Of a stretch of 64,000 nt of DNA, positions 51,427 to 62,055 are shown piece after piece. Below the pieces are notes generated by a model. The model was not told where the DNA came from. It searched no databases and worked only from the letters and a program-made list of their open reading frames with translations. Made by a program: the position numbers and the translations under genes. This DNA comes from Bordetella genomosp. 1 (GTDB lineage: Bacteria; Pseudomonadota; Gammaproteobacteria; Burkholderiales; Burkholderiaceae_B). The stretch covers positions 248,001-312,000 of the forward strand of contig NZ_NEVL01000006.1 in the NCBI RefSeq assembly GCF_002261335.1, read 5' to 3'. How positions within the stretch are numbered: position 1 is the first letter of the stretch; every line of letters begins with the position of its first letter.

Positions 51427-52620
51427 TCAGGCGATCACTTTGCGGGCGCGCAGCGCGGCCAGCCGTGCCGCGTCGATGCCGGCATCGGCCAGCACCGCAT
51501 CGGTGTGTTCGCCCAGGCGCGGCGCGCGCGCCTGGATCTCGCCCGGGTTCTGCGACAGCAGCGGGAAGATCGCCGGCATTTCCACCTCGATACCGCTGGC
51601 GGCCTGCACGCGGGTGATGGCGCCGCGGGCGCGGTAATGCGGATCGCGCGAAATGTCGGCCACGTTGTAGATGCGGCCGCTCGGCACGTCCGCCTCGCGC
51701 ATCGCCTCCAGCACCTCGTCGATGCTGCGTGCCGCGGTCCAGGCGCCGATCGCGGCGTCGAGCTCGTGCGCGCGGCGCGCGCGGCCGTCGTTGTGCGCCA
51801 GATCCGGATCGTCGCGCAGATCGGCACGGCCGATGCGGCCCATCAACCGGGTGTAGATGGCGTCGCCATTGCCGGCGATCAGCACATAGCCGTCGCGGCA
51901 CGGATAGGCGTTGGACGGCGCGATGCCGGGCAGCGCCGCGCCGGCCGGCTCGCGTATCGCACCGAACACGGAGTACTCGGGCAGCAGGCTTTCGCTGAGG
52001 TTGAAGATGCTTTCGAACAGGGCCGCGTCGATCACCTGGCCGGTGCCGCCGCGCGCATCGCGCTGATAGAGCGCCAGCAGCACGCCGAGCGCGCCGTGCA
52101 GGCCGGCGATCGTGTCGCCCAGCGACAGCCCGGCGCGCACCGGGGCGCGGCCCGGCTCGCCGTTCAGATAGCGCAGGCCGGCCATGGCCTCGCCGATGGC
52201 GGCAAACCCGGGTTCGCCCGCCTTCGGGCCGGTCTGGCCGTAGCCCGACACGCGCAGCATGATGAGACGCGGGTTGGCCGCATGCAGCGCTTCCCACGAC
52301 AGGCCCCACTTCTCCAGCGTGCCCGGACGGAAATTCTCGATCAGCACGTCGGCCTGCAGGGCCAGCTCGCGCACGATCTCCTGGCCTTCGGCCTGGCGCA
52401 GGTCAACGCACACCGATTGCTTGCTGCGCGACTGCGCCTCCCACCACACCGAGGTGCCCTCGTGCAGCAGGCGCCACTTGCGCAGCGGATCGCCCTGCCC
52501 CGGCGGCTCGATCTTGATGACCTGCGCGCCAAAGTCGGCCAGCGTCTTCGCCGCGAACGGGCCCGCGATCAGTTGCCCGAGTTCCAGCACGCGGATGCCG
52601 GCAAGAATCTGCCCAGCCAT
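51427..52620 (-). CDS. CaiB/BaiF (family III) CoA-transferase
   Basis: A 397-residue family III CoA-transferase. The start LAGIRVLELGQLIAGPFAAKTLADFGAQVIKIEPP is diagnostic, and the catalytic Asp region reads KQSVCVDLRQAEGQEIV. Later motifs are RVSGYGQTGPKAGEPGFAAIGEAMAGL and the C-terminal RAPRLGEHTDAVL. It moves CoA between carboxylic acids, working as an interlocked dimer in the cytoplasm. It is first in the operon with the lyase and Bug receptor; the gap to the lyase gene is 27 bases. Confidence 0.9.
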   Translation of the reverse strand: MAGQILAGIRVLELGQLIAGPFAAKTLADFGAQVIKIEPPGQGDPLRKWRLLHEGTSVWWEAQSRSKQSVCVDLRQAEGQEIVRELALQADVLIENFRPGTLEKWGLSWEALHAANPRLIMLRVSGYGQTGPKAGEPGFAAIGEAMAGLRYLNGEPGRAPVRAGLSLGDTIAGLHGALGVLLALYQRDARGGTGQVIDAALFESIFNLSESLLPEYSVFGAIREPAGAALPGIAPSNAYPCRDGYVLIAGNGDAIYTRLMGRIGRADLRDDPDLAHNDGRARRAHELDAAIGAWTAARSIDEVLEAMREADVPSGRIYNVADISRDPHYRARGAITRVQAASGIEVEMPAIFPLLSQNPGEIQARAPRLGEHTDAVLADAGIDAARLAALRARKVIA

Positions 52621-52736
52621 GTCACCTCCAGATCATTGTTCTTGAATGCAGCCTGGAGTGTGCGCGCGCCGGGCGCGTGGCCGGAATGCCCGATGCGTGA
52701 AAGGGGGTTTCCGCAAACGCGAAAGCCCCCTGCCCG

Positions 52737-53639
52737 CTACCCCTGCGCGTCGGCCCGCAGGTGCGCCAGCAGCAGCCGCGCCGCCACCGGCAGGGTCTCG
52801 ATGTCGCGCGCGCCGAGCAGCAGATCGCGCTGGGCCCAGTCGTCGGTCAGGCCGATCAGGCGGACCTGCATCGAGCGGGCGTGGGGTTCGGCGGCGATGC
52901 GGGGCAGGATGCCGATGCCGCCGGTCGCCACCACCATGCGGCAGATCGCGTCGAAGCTGCGCACCTGGATGCGCAGCCGGATGGCCTTGGCCAGCCGCTG
53001 GCTCTCTTCCTCGAGGCGGGTCGCGAGCGAGGTCGCGGGCGGCAGGCCCACGTAGTCGAAGTCCAGCGTGTCCGCGAAGGCCACCGCCGCGTGCAGGGCG
53101 AGCGGGTGGCGCTGCGGCGTGATCAGCACGAGCTCGTCGAGCCGGTAGCGCACCGTGACCAGCCCGGGCGCCGGCGTGCGGTCGGCGAAGATGCCCAGGT
53201 CGGCGCGGTTTTCCTGCAGCGCGGTCACGATGTCGCTGCTGTTCATCTCTTCGAGATGGATGCGCACGGCCGGATGCAGGGCCATGAAGGTGGCCAGGTC
53301 CTCGGGCAGGAACTGCGTGATCGACGAGGTGTTGGCGGCGATGCGTACCTGGCCGCGCACGCCCTGCGCGAAATCCGACAGCACGCCCGCCATCTGCTCG
53401 ACCTCCTGCAGCACGCGCTGCGCGTGGGCCAGGCAGGTCTGGCCCGCGTCGGTGAGCTCGACGCCGGCCGCGTTGCGATAGAACAGCGGCGTGCCGAGCG
53501 CGGCCTCGAGGTCGGAGATGCGCTTGCTCGCCGCGCCCACCGCCAGGTTCGAGGCGCGGGCCCCGGCCGAGATGCTGCCGTGGCGCGCAACGGCCACGAA
53601 CAGCGCCAGGGTCACCAGATCGAAGCGGGCGAAGTTCAT
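52737..53639 (-). CDS. LysR-family transcriptional regulator
   Basis: A 300-residue LysR protein. The HTH is FDLVTLALFVAVARHGSISAGARASNL followed by AVGAASKRISDLEAALG, with an effector-binding domain afterwards. It lies 116 bases upstream of the CoA-transferase operon in the same direction, so it probably controls that operon although it is not divergent. It is of normal length. Confidence 0.9.
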   Translation of the reverse strand: MNFARFDLVTLALFVAVARHGSISAGARASNLAVGAASKRISDLEAALGTPLFYRNAAGVELTDAGQTCLAHAQRVLQEVEQMAGVLSDFAQGVRGQVRIAANTSSITQFLPEDLATFMALHPAVRIHLEEMNSSDIVTALQENRADLGIFADRTPAPGLVTVRYRLDELVLITPQRHPLALHAAVAFADTLDFDYVGLPPATSLATRLEEESQRLAKAIRLRIQVRSFDAICRMVVATGGIGILPRIAAEPHARSMQVRLIGLTDDWAQRDLLLGARDIETLPVAARLLLAHLRADAQG

Positions 53640-53640
53640 G

Positions 53641-53994
53641 TCAGGCGGCGTCGTCGTCCCACTGCAGCGGCAGGTCGCGCCGCGCGAGCGGATGGGCGAT
53701 GCGCGCGTTGCCGTGGCTGCCCAGCACCCGGGCCACCACCACGTGATAGCCGTCGAGCCAGCGCGACTGCGCCTGCTTGGCCTCGCGATGCAGCGGCAGC
53801 TGCATCAATTGCTGCAGGGCCTCGCGGGTCTCCCAGTAGTACACGTTCGACACCAGGCCCGTGGCGGTGTTCTCCCAGGCCTCCTCGCCGAGATAGCCGG
53901 GAATGGCGCGGGCCGCCTGGGCGATGGCCTCGTCCAGCGCGTGAAAGTCGGCGTCGAACTGCCCTTTGGCAAAAGTGAAAGTGGACGAATACAT
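53641..53994 (-). CDS. Antibiotic biosynthesis monooxygenase-like small protein
   Basis: A 117-residue protein with an ABM-like ferredoxin fold: YSSTFTFAKGQFDADFHALDEAI, IPGYLGEEAWENTATG and NVYYWETREALQQLMQLPLHREAKQ, ending in an acidic tail. Such dimers act on aromatic or haem-like compounds or have unknown roles. The start at 53994 is ATG; the TTG extension at 54024 lacks a ribosome site. It precedes the LysR gene on the same strand by one base, so the two are probably co-transcribed. Confidence 0.72.
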   Translation of the reverse strand: MYSSTFTFAKGQFDADFHALDEAIAQAARAIPGYLGEEAWENTATGLVSNVYYWETREALQQLMQLPLHREAKQAQSRWLDGYHVVVARVLGSHGNARIAHPLARRDLPLQWDDDAA

Positions 53995-54338
53995 CGGCGC
54001 GCTCGAATTCTCCAGGTGTATCAAGGGGGTGCGCCGCGGTGGCGCAAGCGCAGTGTACGGCCATCGCCGCCTGCACGGCCGCGGTACGCACCCCGAGCAA
54101 GCCGAGCCAACAGAGCTAGCCGGCCAACCGAGCAGGCCAAGCCCGCCGTGTCAGCCGAGCCAGCCGTGCCAGCCGAGCAGGCCGGGCCCGCAGCCCACCC
54201 CAGCCCGCCCAGGCCGCCCCGTCCGCCAGCGGCCGCCCGGCCGGGCCGACCCCGGCCGGGCCGATCCTGGCCGGGCCGATCCCGCCTGGATCCGTCCCCG
54301 CCCCCAAGCCCCCCGCCCGCCTACTACAATCCCGACTT
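53995..54338. other. Intergenic region with short GC-rich repeats
   Basis: These 344 bases separate the ABM-like gene from trmB. The left part has degenerate AGCCGAGCAG/AGCCGTGCC units (about 54090-54175); the right part has the 15-base tandem repeat listed next. No gene is seen. Confidence 0.6.
54239..54283 (+). repeat. 15-base tandem repeat, three units
   Basis: GGCCGGGCCGACCCC, GGCCGGGCCGATCCT and GGCCGGGCCGATCCC follow each other exactly. The array lies 55 bases upstream of trmB and may vary between strains by slippage. Confidence 0.8.
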
Positions 54339-56121
<1,783 letters not shown>

Positions 56122-56134
56122 GGAGTTTTTCAAG

Positions 56135-56335
56135 ATGCACATCACGCTCAACGGGCAGGCGCGCGAGCTCGCGCCCGCCACCACGGTCACCGGCCTGCTC
56201 GAGTCGCTCGGGTATGCCGGCAAGCGCGTGGCGGTCGAGCGCAACGGCGAAATCGTGCCCAAAAGCAAGCACGCCGAGACCCCGCTCGCCGACGGCGACG
56301 AGATCGAGATCGTCGTGGCGGTGGGCGGCGGCTGA
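56135..56335 (+). CDS. thiS: Sulfur carrier protein ThiS
   Basis: A 66-residue ubiquitin-like protein (MHITLNGQARELAP, VAVERNGEIVPKSKHAET) ending in the required Gly-Gly (VAVGGG), which is thiocarboxylated to carry sulfur into the thiazole part of thiamine. AAGGAG precedes the start at 56135. It follows pip by 13 bases; other thi genes and a TPP riboswitch are not seen here. Confidence 0.9.
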   Translation: MHITLNGQARELAPATTVTGLLESLGYAGKRVAVERNGEIVPKSKHAETPLADGDEIEIVVAVGGG

Positions 56336-56480
56336 GCCGTCCGTCTGAAAGCGGCGGCGCGCCGGCGCAGCGCGCCGCCCGACTAGCATGTCGTTACACA
56401 TTGCGCTCGCGCGCGTCCGCCTGCCGCGACCATAATCAGCCCCACTGCACCTTTTTCCCTCAACGCAAAAAGGAATGACC

Positions 56481-56927
56481 ATGGGCTTGCTGAATTTCAT
56501 CAAGGATGTGGGCGAGAAGCTCTTCGGCGCGAGCGAGGCCAAGGCGGCCACCGCGGAAGAGCTGCAGAAGGAGCTGGCCAAGCACGGCCTGTCCGCCTCG
56601 GGTCTGAAGATCGACGTCAACGGCGACACGGTCACGGTGTCGGGCGAAGCCGCCTCCACCGAAGAGGCCGAGAAGATCGCGCTGGCGCTCGGCAACACCG
56701 TGGGCGTGGCCAAGGTCGACAACCAGCTCAGCGCCAAGGCCGCAGGCGCCGAGGCCAAGTTCGTGACCGTGCAGAAGGGCGACACGCTCTGGAAGGTGGC
56801 GGAAGCCGCCTACGGCAAGGGCCACGGCGACAAATACAAGCAGATCTTCGAAGCCAACAAGCCGATGCTGTCGGACCCCGACAAGATCTATCCCGGCCAG
56901 GTGCTGCGCGTGCCGCCGCTCTCTTGA
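56481..56927 (+). CDS. kbp: BON-LysM protein, Kbp/YgaU type
   Basis: A 148-residue cytoplasmic protein with a BON domain (about residues 25-85, LKIDVNGDTVTVSGEAAS) and a LysM domain (about 95-145, VTVQKGDTLWKVAEAAYG and NKPMLSDPDKIYPGQVLRVP). The E. coli homologue binds potassium. The start MGLLNFIKDVGEKLF matches that family; ATG 56481 has AAGGA at six bases, better than the in-frame ATG at 56475. It ends at a strong terminator. Confidence 0.88.
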   Translation: MGLLNFIKDVGEKLFGASEAKAATAEELQKELAKHGLSASGLKIDVNGDTVTVSGEAASTEEAEKIALALGNTVGVAKVDNQLSAKAAGAEAKFVTVQKGDTLWKVAEAAYGKGHGDKYKQIFEANKPMLSDPDKIYPGQVLRVPPLS

Positions 56928-57007
56928 ATCCAGGACAGGCCGGCAGACCCCGCAGCGTTTGCCGGTTTGTATCGGGACAGGCTATCCCCGCCATGTCCCG
57001 ATCGATT

Positions 57008-57037
57008 CGGCCAGACGCAAGGTCTGGCCGTTTTTTT
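57008..57037 (+). terminator. Rho-independent terminator after kbp
   Basis: CGGCCAGAC and GTCTGGCCG make a perfect nine-base stem with a five-base loop, followed by seven T. It lies between the convergent kbp and ffh genes. Confidence 0.93.
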
Positions 57038-57077
57038 GGGCCGCGGAACCGCGCGTTGCGCGCGGACCGCGCCGGGC

Positions 57078-58487
57078 TCAGCGCAGGCCGCCGAACTTGC
57101 CCAGGCCCTTCAGGCCGCCCATGGCGCGCATCATCTTCGCCATGCCGCCCTTCTTCATCTGCTTCATCATGCCCTGCATCTGATCGAACTGCGACAGCAG
57201 GCGATTGACCTCCTGCACCGGCACGCCCGCGCCCGCCGCGATGCGGCGCTTGCGCGCGGCCTTGATCAGCTCGGGCTTGGCGCGCTCCATCGGCGTCATC
57301 GAGTTGAGGATGCCTTCGGTGCGGCGCAGCTGCTTCTCGGCCTGGCCGCCCTGGATCTGGCCCGCGGCCTGCTGGAACTGCGCCGGCAGCTTCTCGAGCA
57401 GCGAGCCCATGTCGCCCAGCTTCTTGACCTGGCCCAGTTGCTCGCGGAAGTCGTTCAGGTCGAACTTGTTGCCCGACTTGATCTTGGCCGCCAGCTTCTG
57501 CGCCTCGGCAATGTCGATGTTTTTCTGCGCCTGCTCGACCAGCGACACGATGTCGCCCATGCCCAGCACGCGCTGCGCCATGCGCTCGGGATAGAAGGGC
57601 TCGATGCCCTCGAGCTTTTCCGAGACGCCGACGAACTTGAGCGGCTTGCCGGTGACGTGACGCACCGACAGCGCCGCGCCGCCGCGCGCATCGCCGTCGA
57701 GCTTGGTGAGCACCACGCCGGTGAGCGGCAGCGCGTCGGCAAAGGCGCGCGCGGTGTTGACCGCGTCCTGGCCCTGCATCGCGTCGACCACGAACAGCGT
57801 TTCGATCGGATTGACGAGGTCGTGCAGCGCGCGGATCTCGCGCATCATGGCCTCGTCGATGCCCAGGCGGCCGGCCGTATCGAGGATCAGCACGTCGTAG
57901 TGATGACGGCGCGCGTGATCGACCGCGTTGCGCGCGATGTCTTCGGGCTTCTGGCTCGGATCCGAGGGCAGGAAGTCGACGCCGGCCTGCGCCGCGACGG
58001 TCTTGAGCTGGTCGATGGCGGCGGGACGATACACGTCGGCCGACACCACCAGCACCTTTTTCTTGCCGCTCTTGCGGCCGCCCTGCTGGTGTTCGCCCGC
58101 GGCGAGCCAGCGGGCCAGCTTGCCGGTGGTGGTGGTCTTGCCGGCGCCCTGCAGGCCGGCCATCAGGATGACGGCGGGCGGCTGGGTGGCCAGCGACAGC
58201 TCGGCCGCGTGGGGGCCGAGATCGCCGCCCATCAGGGTGGTGAGCTCCTTGTGGACCACGCCCACCAGGGCCTGGCCCGGCGTCAGGCTGGAGGAAACCT
58301 CTTCGCCCAGGGCTTTTTCTTTGACGCGCGTCACGAAGTCGCGCACCACCGGCAGGGCCACGTCGGCCTCCAGCAGCGCCATGCGCACTTCGCGCAGCAT
58401 CTCCTGGGTGTTGGCCTCGGTCAGCCGGGCTTCGCCGCGAAGCGTCTTGACGACGCGCGACAAACGTTGAGTCAGGTTATCGAGCAT
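57078..58487 (-). CDS. ffh: Signal recognition particle protein Ffh
   Basis: A 469-residue SRP GTPase. The N-domain is followed by the G-domain with AGLQGAGKTTTTGKLA, DTAGRLGIDEAMM and TKLDGDARGGAALS. A Met-rich M-domain ends in QFDQMQGMMKQMKKGGMAKMM. It binds 4.5S RNA and signal peptides and docks with FtsY to insert membrane proteins. The length is normal. It is convergent with kbp and divergent from the ccsA-type gene. Confidence 0.96.
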   Translation of the reverse strand: MLDNLTQRLSRVVKTLRGEARLTEANTQEMLREVRMALLEADVALPVVRDFVTRVKEKALGEEVSSSLTPGQALVGVVHKELTTLMGGDLGPHAAELSLATQPPAVILMAGLQGAGKTTTTGKLARWLAAGEHQQGGRKSGKKKVLVVSADVYRPAAIDQLKTVAAQAGVDFLPSDPSQKPEDIARNAVDHARRHHYDVLILDTAGRLGIDEAMMREIRALHDLVNPIETLFVVDAMQGQDAVNTARAFADALPLTGVVLTKLDGDARGGAALSVRHVTGKPLKFVGVSEKLEGIEPFYPERMAQRVLGMGDIVSLVEQAQKNIDIAEAQKLAAKIKSGNKFDLNDFREQLGQVKKLGDMGSLLEKLPAQFQQAAGQIQGGQAEKQLRRTEGILNSMTPMERAKPELIKAARKRRIAAGAGVPVQEVNRLLSQFDQMQGMMKQMKKGGMAKMMRAMGGLKGLGKFGGLR

Positions 58488-58575
58488 GAGAGGCGTTTCC
58501 GCTTACACTAGTTGATTGAATCCCGGCCTGCGGGCGCCACATGCGCACCGGGCCCGTCATCACCCAACGGTTTCT

Positions 58576-59418
58576 ATGTCATCAGGCATTGTATTTCACG
58601 CCGTGGCTGCTCTGGCTTACGCCATTCTGGGCGGCTCGATGTGGCGCCGCCTGGCGCAGCGCGGCAGTGTCGAGCAGACCGGGCGCATCGCCCGGGTATG
58701 CCTGCTGGGCGCCCTGGTGCTACATGGTATCGCGCTGTGGCAATCCATGTTGGGGACGCAGCATCTGTTCATCGGCTGGGCGCTCGCCATGTCGGCCGCC
58801 GTCTGGCTCGGCCTGGTCGTATTCTGGCTCGAAAGCCTGCTGGTCCGCATCGACGGCCTGCAATTGCTGCTGCTGCCCGCCGGCACGCTGGTCACCGCCC
58901 TGGCCGCGCTGTTCCCGCAGGGCCAGCTGGTGCCGCACGCCGACAACCCCTGGCTGCGCCTGCACCTGCTGATCGCGCTGGCCGCCTATGGCCTGATCAC
59001 GATCGCCGCGCTGCAGGCCATGCTGATGGCGCTCCTCGACCGCCACCTGCACCGCCCCCTCGAAGCCCCCGCCGAGCGCAGCATCATCGGCCGCGTGCTC
59101 GACGCCCAGCCGCCGCTGTTGATCCAGGAGCAGCTGCTGTTCCGCGTGATCTGGATCGGCTTCCTGGTGCTCACGCTGGCGGTCGGTTCGGGCTCGGTCG
59201 CCTCCACCCTCATCTCCGGCAAGCTGCTGCCCTTCGACCACAAGACCGTGTTCACGCTGCTGTCGTGGCTCACCTTCGGCGTGCTGCTGGCCGGTCGCCA
59301 CGTGCGCGGCTGGCGCGGCCGCGTGGCGCTGCGCTGGACCCTCACCGGCTTCGCCTTCCTCATCCTGGCCTACACCGGCAGCCGCTTCGTGCTCGAAGTG
59401 ATCCTGCACCGAACCTGA
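58576..59418 (+). CDS. CcsA-family cytochrome c assembly-like membrane protein (YpjD type)
   Basis: A 280-residue, eight-helix membrane protein of the CcsA/YpjD group. It has the GYW-like region with paired His residues (RLHLLIALAAYGLITIAAL) and the C-terminal DHKTVFTLLSWLTFGVLLAGRHVRGWRG. Such proteins are related to haem-handling cytochrome c assembly factors; YpjD-type members next to ffh have no proven role. The start is MSSGIVFHAVAA. Confidence 0.85.
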   Translation: MSSGIVFHAVAALAYAILGGSMWRRLAQRGSVEQTGRIARVCLLGALVLHGIALWQSMLGTQHLFIGWALAMSAAVWLGLVVFWLESLLVRIDGLQLLLLPAGTLVTALAALFPQGQLVPHADNPWLRLHLLIALAAYGLITIAALQAMLMALLDRHLHRPLEAPAERSIIGRVLDAQPPLLIQEQLLFRVIWIGFLVLTLAVGSGSVASTLISGKLLPFDHKTVFTLLSWLTFGVLLAGRHVRGWRGRVALRWTLTGFAFLILAYTGSRFVLEVILHRT

Positions 59419-59424
59419 CGCATC

Positions 59425-59688
59425 ATGGGCAAGATCCTTTTCTGGGTGCTGGTGGCGCTCGCGGTCATGATGATCGTGCGCATCGCCGGCGCGCGCGCCG
59501 CGCAACGGCGCAACGCCCCGCCGGCCGGCCCGGCCCGGGGCGCCAAACCCCCGGCGGTGCGCCCCGCCGAGGCCATGGTGCGCTGCGCCCATTGCGGCAT
59601 ACACCTGCCTCGTTCCGAGGCCGTGCTGCAAAACGGCCAGACCTGGTGCAGCACCGACCACGCCCGCCTCGGCAAGCCCGGCGCCTGA
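59425..59688 (+). CDS. PP0621 family membrane-anchored zinc-ribbon-like protein
   Basis: An 87-residue protein with one N-terminal membrane helix (ILFWVLVALAVMMIVRIAG), a flexible Pro/Ala linker and a C-terminal CAHCGIHLP...WCSTDH cluster that may bind zinc. It matches the PP0621 family. The function is unknown. It is six bases after the CcsA-type gene and upstream of ampD, a conserved order in related bacteria. Confidence 0.85.
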   Translation: MGKILFWVLVALAVMMIVRIAGARAAQRRNAPPAGPARGAKPPAVRPAEAMVRCAHCGIHLPRSEAVLQNGQTWCSTDHARLGKPGA

Positions 59689-59815
59689 GCGCCAGCCGCT
59701 TTCTTTTGCATCCCGCCGAGCACCCGGCATAATGCTGCGATTGCGCGGCGACGCCCCCGTCCGCCGCGCCCCATTCGCACGAGGCCCCGCCTCGCGCCCT
59801 GCCGCAGACTTCGTC

Positions 59816-60409
59816 ATGCAATCACTGACTCTGGATCGTCACGGCTGGCTGGTGGCCGGCGCCGGCGCCACCCGCCTGCCCTCGCCCAACACCGACGCCC
59901 GGCCGGCCGGCACGCAGGTGAGCCTGCTCGTGCTGCACAACATCACGCTGCCGCCGGGTGAATTCAGGCGCGCGGGCGGCCCCGACTACATCAGCGACCT
60001 GTTCCTGAACCGGCTCGACCTGGGCGCGCACCCCTGGTTCGCCCGCCTCGAAGGCCTGCGCGTCTCGGCGCACTTCCTGGTACGGCGTGACGGCAGCATC
60101 GTGCAGTATGTGTCCACCGATGCGCGCGCCTGGCACGCCGGCGTGTCGCGCTTCGAGGGCCGCGAGCGCTGCAACGACTTCTCCATCGGCATCGAGATGG
60201 AAGGCACCGACACCCTGCCCTTCACGGATGCGCAGTACGCCACGCTGCCGCGTCTCACCGCGGTGCTGCGCGCGCGATACCCGCTGCGGGCCGCGTGGGG
60301 CCACGAACACATCGCGCCGGGGCGCAAGACCGACCCCGGCCCCGCATTCAACTGGTCGCGCTTCGGGCGCGACTGCGGCTTTTTCCGGCGCGAGCTGCCG
60401 CCGCGCTGA
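59816..60409 (+). CDS. ampD: 1,6-anhydro-N-acetylmuramyl-L-alanine amidase AmpD
   Basis: A 197-residue zinc amidase of the amidase_2 fold. The zinc ligands show as LLVLHNITLPPG, ARAWHAGVSRFEGRERCNDFSIGIEMEG and HEHIAPGRKTDPGPAF. It cleaves anhydro-muropeptides in the cytoplasm for wall recycling; its loss raises AmpC beta-lactamase where an ampR-ampC system exists. The start at MQSLTLDRHGW was chosen by comparison with the family. Confidence 0.93.
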   Translation: MQSLTLDRHGWLVAGAGATRLPSPNTDARPAGTQVSLLVLHNITLPPGEFRRAGGPDYISDLFLNRLDLGAHPWFARLEGLRVSAHFLVRRDGSIVQYVSTDARAWHAGVSRFEGRERCNDFSIGIEMEGTDTLPFTDAQYATLPRLTAVLRARYPLRAAWGHEHIAPGRKTDPGPAFNWSRFGRDCGFFRRELPPR

Positions 60410-60427
60410 ACTCGAGGACTCTGCATC

Positions 60428-61048
60428 ATGTTGAAAATCTGGGGAAGACTGAGCTCGCTGAACGTGCAAAAAGTGATGCTGGCCGTGCGCGAGCTCGCGC
60501 TGCCGCACACCTTCGTGGAGGCCGGCGGGCAGTTCGGCGGCCTCGACACGCCCGAGTACGGCCGGCTCAACCCGAACCGGCGCGTGCCGCTGATCGACGA
60601 CAACGGCTTCGTGCTTTGGGAATCGAACGCCATCGTGCGCTACCTGGCCTCGCGCTACGGCAGCGGCTCGCTCTGGCCCATCGACCCCTGCGTGCGCGCC
60701 GACGCCGACCGCTGGATGGACTGGCAGGCCACCGAATGGCAGCCCGCCATGGGGCCGGCCTTCCTGCAACTGATCCGCACGCCCGAAGACAAGCGCAATC
60801 CCGAGCTGCTCGCCAAGGTGGTGGCCCAGTCCAACGCCTGCGGCCAGATCCTCGAAAACGCGCTGCAGGGCCGCGAATTCATCGCCGGCGCGCAGTTCAC
60901 GATGGGCGACATCGCACTGGCCTGCGCCGCGCACCGCTGGCTGGCCCTGCCGATCGAGCGCCCGGAAACGCCGGCGATCGCCGCCTGGTACCGCCGCGTC
61001 ATGATGCGGCCCGCCACCGCCGGCGTGCTGACGCTGCCGCTGGCCTGA
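60428..61048 (+). CDS. Glutathione S-transferase family protein
   Basis: A 206-residue GST: an N-domain with SSLNVQKVMLAVRELALPHT, cis-Pro in NRRVPLIDDNG and LWESNAIVRYLASRYG; a helical C-domain with FIAGAQFTMGDIALACAAHRW. It is cytoplasmic, of unknown substrate. It lies 18 bases after ampD in the same direction. Confidence 0.9.
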   Translation: MLKIWGRLSSLNVQKVMLAVRELALPHTFVEAGGQFGGLDTPEYGRLNPNRRVPLIDDNGFVLWESNAIVRYLASRYGSGSLWPIDPCVRADADRWMDWQATEWQPAMGPAFLQLIRTPEDKRNPELLAKVVAQSNACGQILENALQGREFIAGAQFTMGDIALACAAHRWLALPIERPETPAIAAWYRRVMMRPATAGVLTLPLA

Positions 61049-61066
61049 CACGCCGCCACATGCACG

Positions 61067-61092
61067 AAGGGCAGGCCCATGGGCCTGCCCTT
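61067..61092. terminator. Bidirectional hairpin between GST and iclR genes
   Basis: AAGGGCAGGCCCA followed by its exact reverse complement makes a perfect 26-base palindrome between two convergent genes. It lies 18 bases after the GST stop. It ends in TT/AA only, so it may act in both directions. Confidence 0.7.
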
Positions 61093-61142
61093 GTCGTTTG
61101 TGACCGCGCCATCCGTTGCGCGTGCAACCGGATGGCGGCGCC

Positions 61143-61946
61143 TCAGACCTGCCAGCCCAGCTCCGCCGACAGCCGCGCCGCGGACTGCTGCACCGAGGGC
61201 ACCATCTCGCGCATGCGCTCGAGCGACATGTACGGCACCGTGCTGGACACGCTCACGGCCGCCACGATCCGGCCGCTGGCATCGCGCACCGGCGCGGCGA
61301 CGCAGCGGATCGAGGGCTCGTTGTCTTCCAGGTCGAAGGCATAGCCGCGCGTCGCGTAGTCACGCATGCGCTCCACGAACACGCGCCAGCCGGCCTGCGG
61401 ATCGACCGCGCGCGCGGCCACCGGCGTGCCGACCTGGTGCAGGGCCTGCCAGAGGTTCTCGTCGTCGTCGAGCAGCAGCGCCTTGCCCACGCCCGTGCAG
61501 GCGAGCGGCATGCGGTGGCCCACGCGCGAGCGCATTTCCAGCCCCTTCTTGCCCGGGATCTTCTCCAGATACAGCACCTCGGCGCCGTCGCGCACGCCCA
61601 GATGGATGGTGTCGCCGGTGAGATCGGCCAGCGCGGTGAGGTGCGGCCGCGCCAGCGTGACCATGGGGATGGCCTCGCGCGCCTGGAAGCCGAGCTCGAT
61701 CAGGCGCGGCCCGAGCGCATAGCCCAGCGAGGGCAGCACGCGCAGGTAACGCTCCTGCACCAGACAGCTGGCCAGCCGGTGGGTGGTGCTGCGCGCCACG
61801 CCGATGCGCGCGCAGATCTCCTTCAGATCGCGCGCGCCCTGCGCCACGGCCTGGATCACGGCCAGGCCGCGCATGAGGGTCTGGGTGCCGGCGGGCGCGC
61901 CGGCGTCGGGATCGAGGGGGGACTGGGAAAGCGCGGGTCGGTTCAT
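61143..61946 (-). CDS. IclR-family transcriptional regulator
   Basis: A 267-residue IclR protein. The winged helix shows as LMRGLAVIQAVAQGARDLKEICARIGVARSTTHRLASCLVQ, and the effector domain has VGHRMPLACTGVGKALL and PVRDASGRIVAAVSVSS. The ATG at 61946 was preferred over a TTG upstream. It is divergent from the dgo operon, so it probably represses or activates galactonate use. Confidence 0.9.
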   Translation of the reverse strand: MNRPALSQSPLDPDAGAPAGTQTLMRGLAVIQAVAQGARDLKEICARIGVARSTTHRLASCLVQERYLRVLPSLGYALGPRLIELGFQAREAIPMVTLARPHLTALADLTGDTIHLGVRDGAEVLYLEKIPGKKGLEMRSRVGHRMPLACTGVGKALLLDDDENLWQALHQVGTPVAARAVDPQAGWRVFVERMRDYATRGYAFDLEDNEPSIRCVAAPVRDASGRIVAAVSVSSTVPYMSLERMREMVPSVQQSAARLSAELGWQV

Positions 61947-62055
61947 GGCTTGCGGCAATAACGGGTGCGTGAAACCCGCCGCACGAGGCGGCGGCTGCCG
62001 GGGTGGCCCTGCGGGGGCCAGCGCGCGCGGCGTTCCAAAACTCGCATTCTATCCC

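Noticed and set aside
53641..54024. TTG start of the ABM-like gene
   Set aside because: No ribosome site precedes it, while the ATG at 53994 begins the domain.
56122..56134. TPP riboswitch before thiS
   Set aside because: Only 13 bases separate thiS from pip; there is no room and no THI-box sequence.
58488..58575. 4.5S RNA gene beside ffh
   Set aside because: No matching hairpin with the conserved GGAA/GCA loops was seen.
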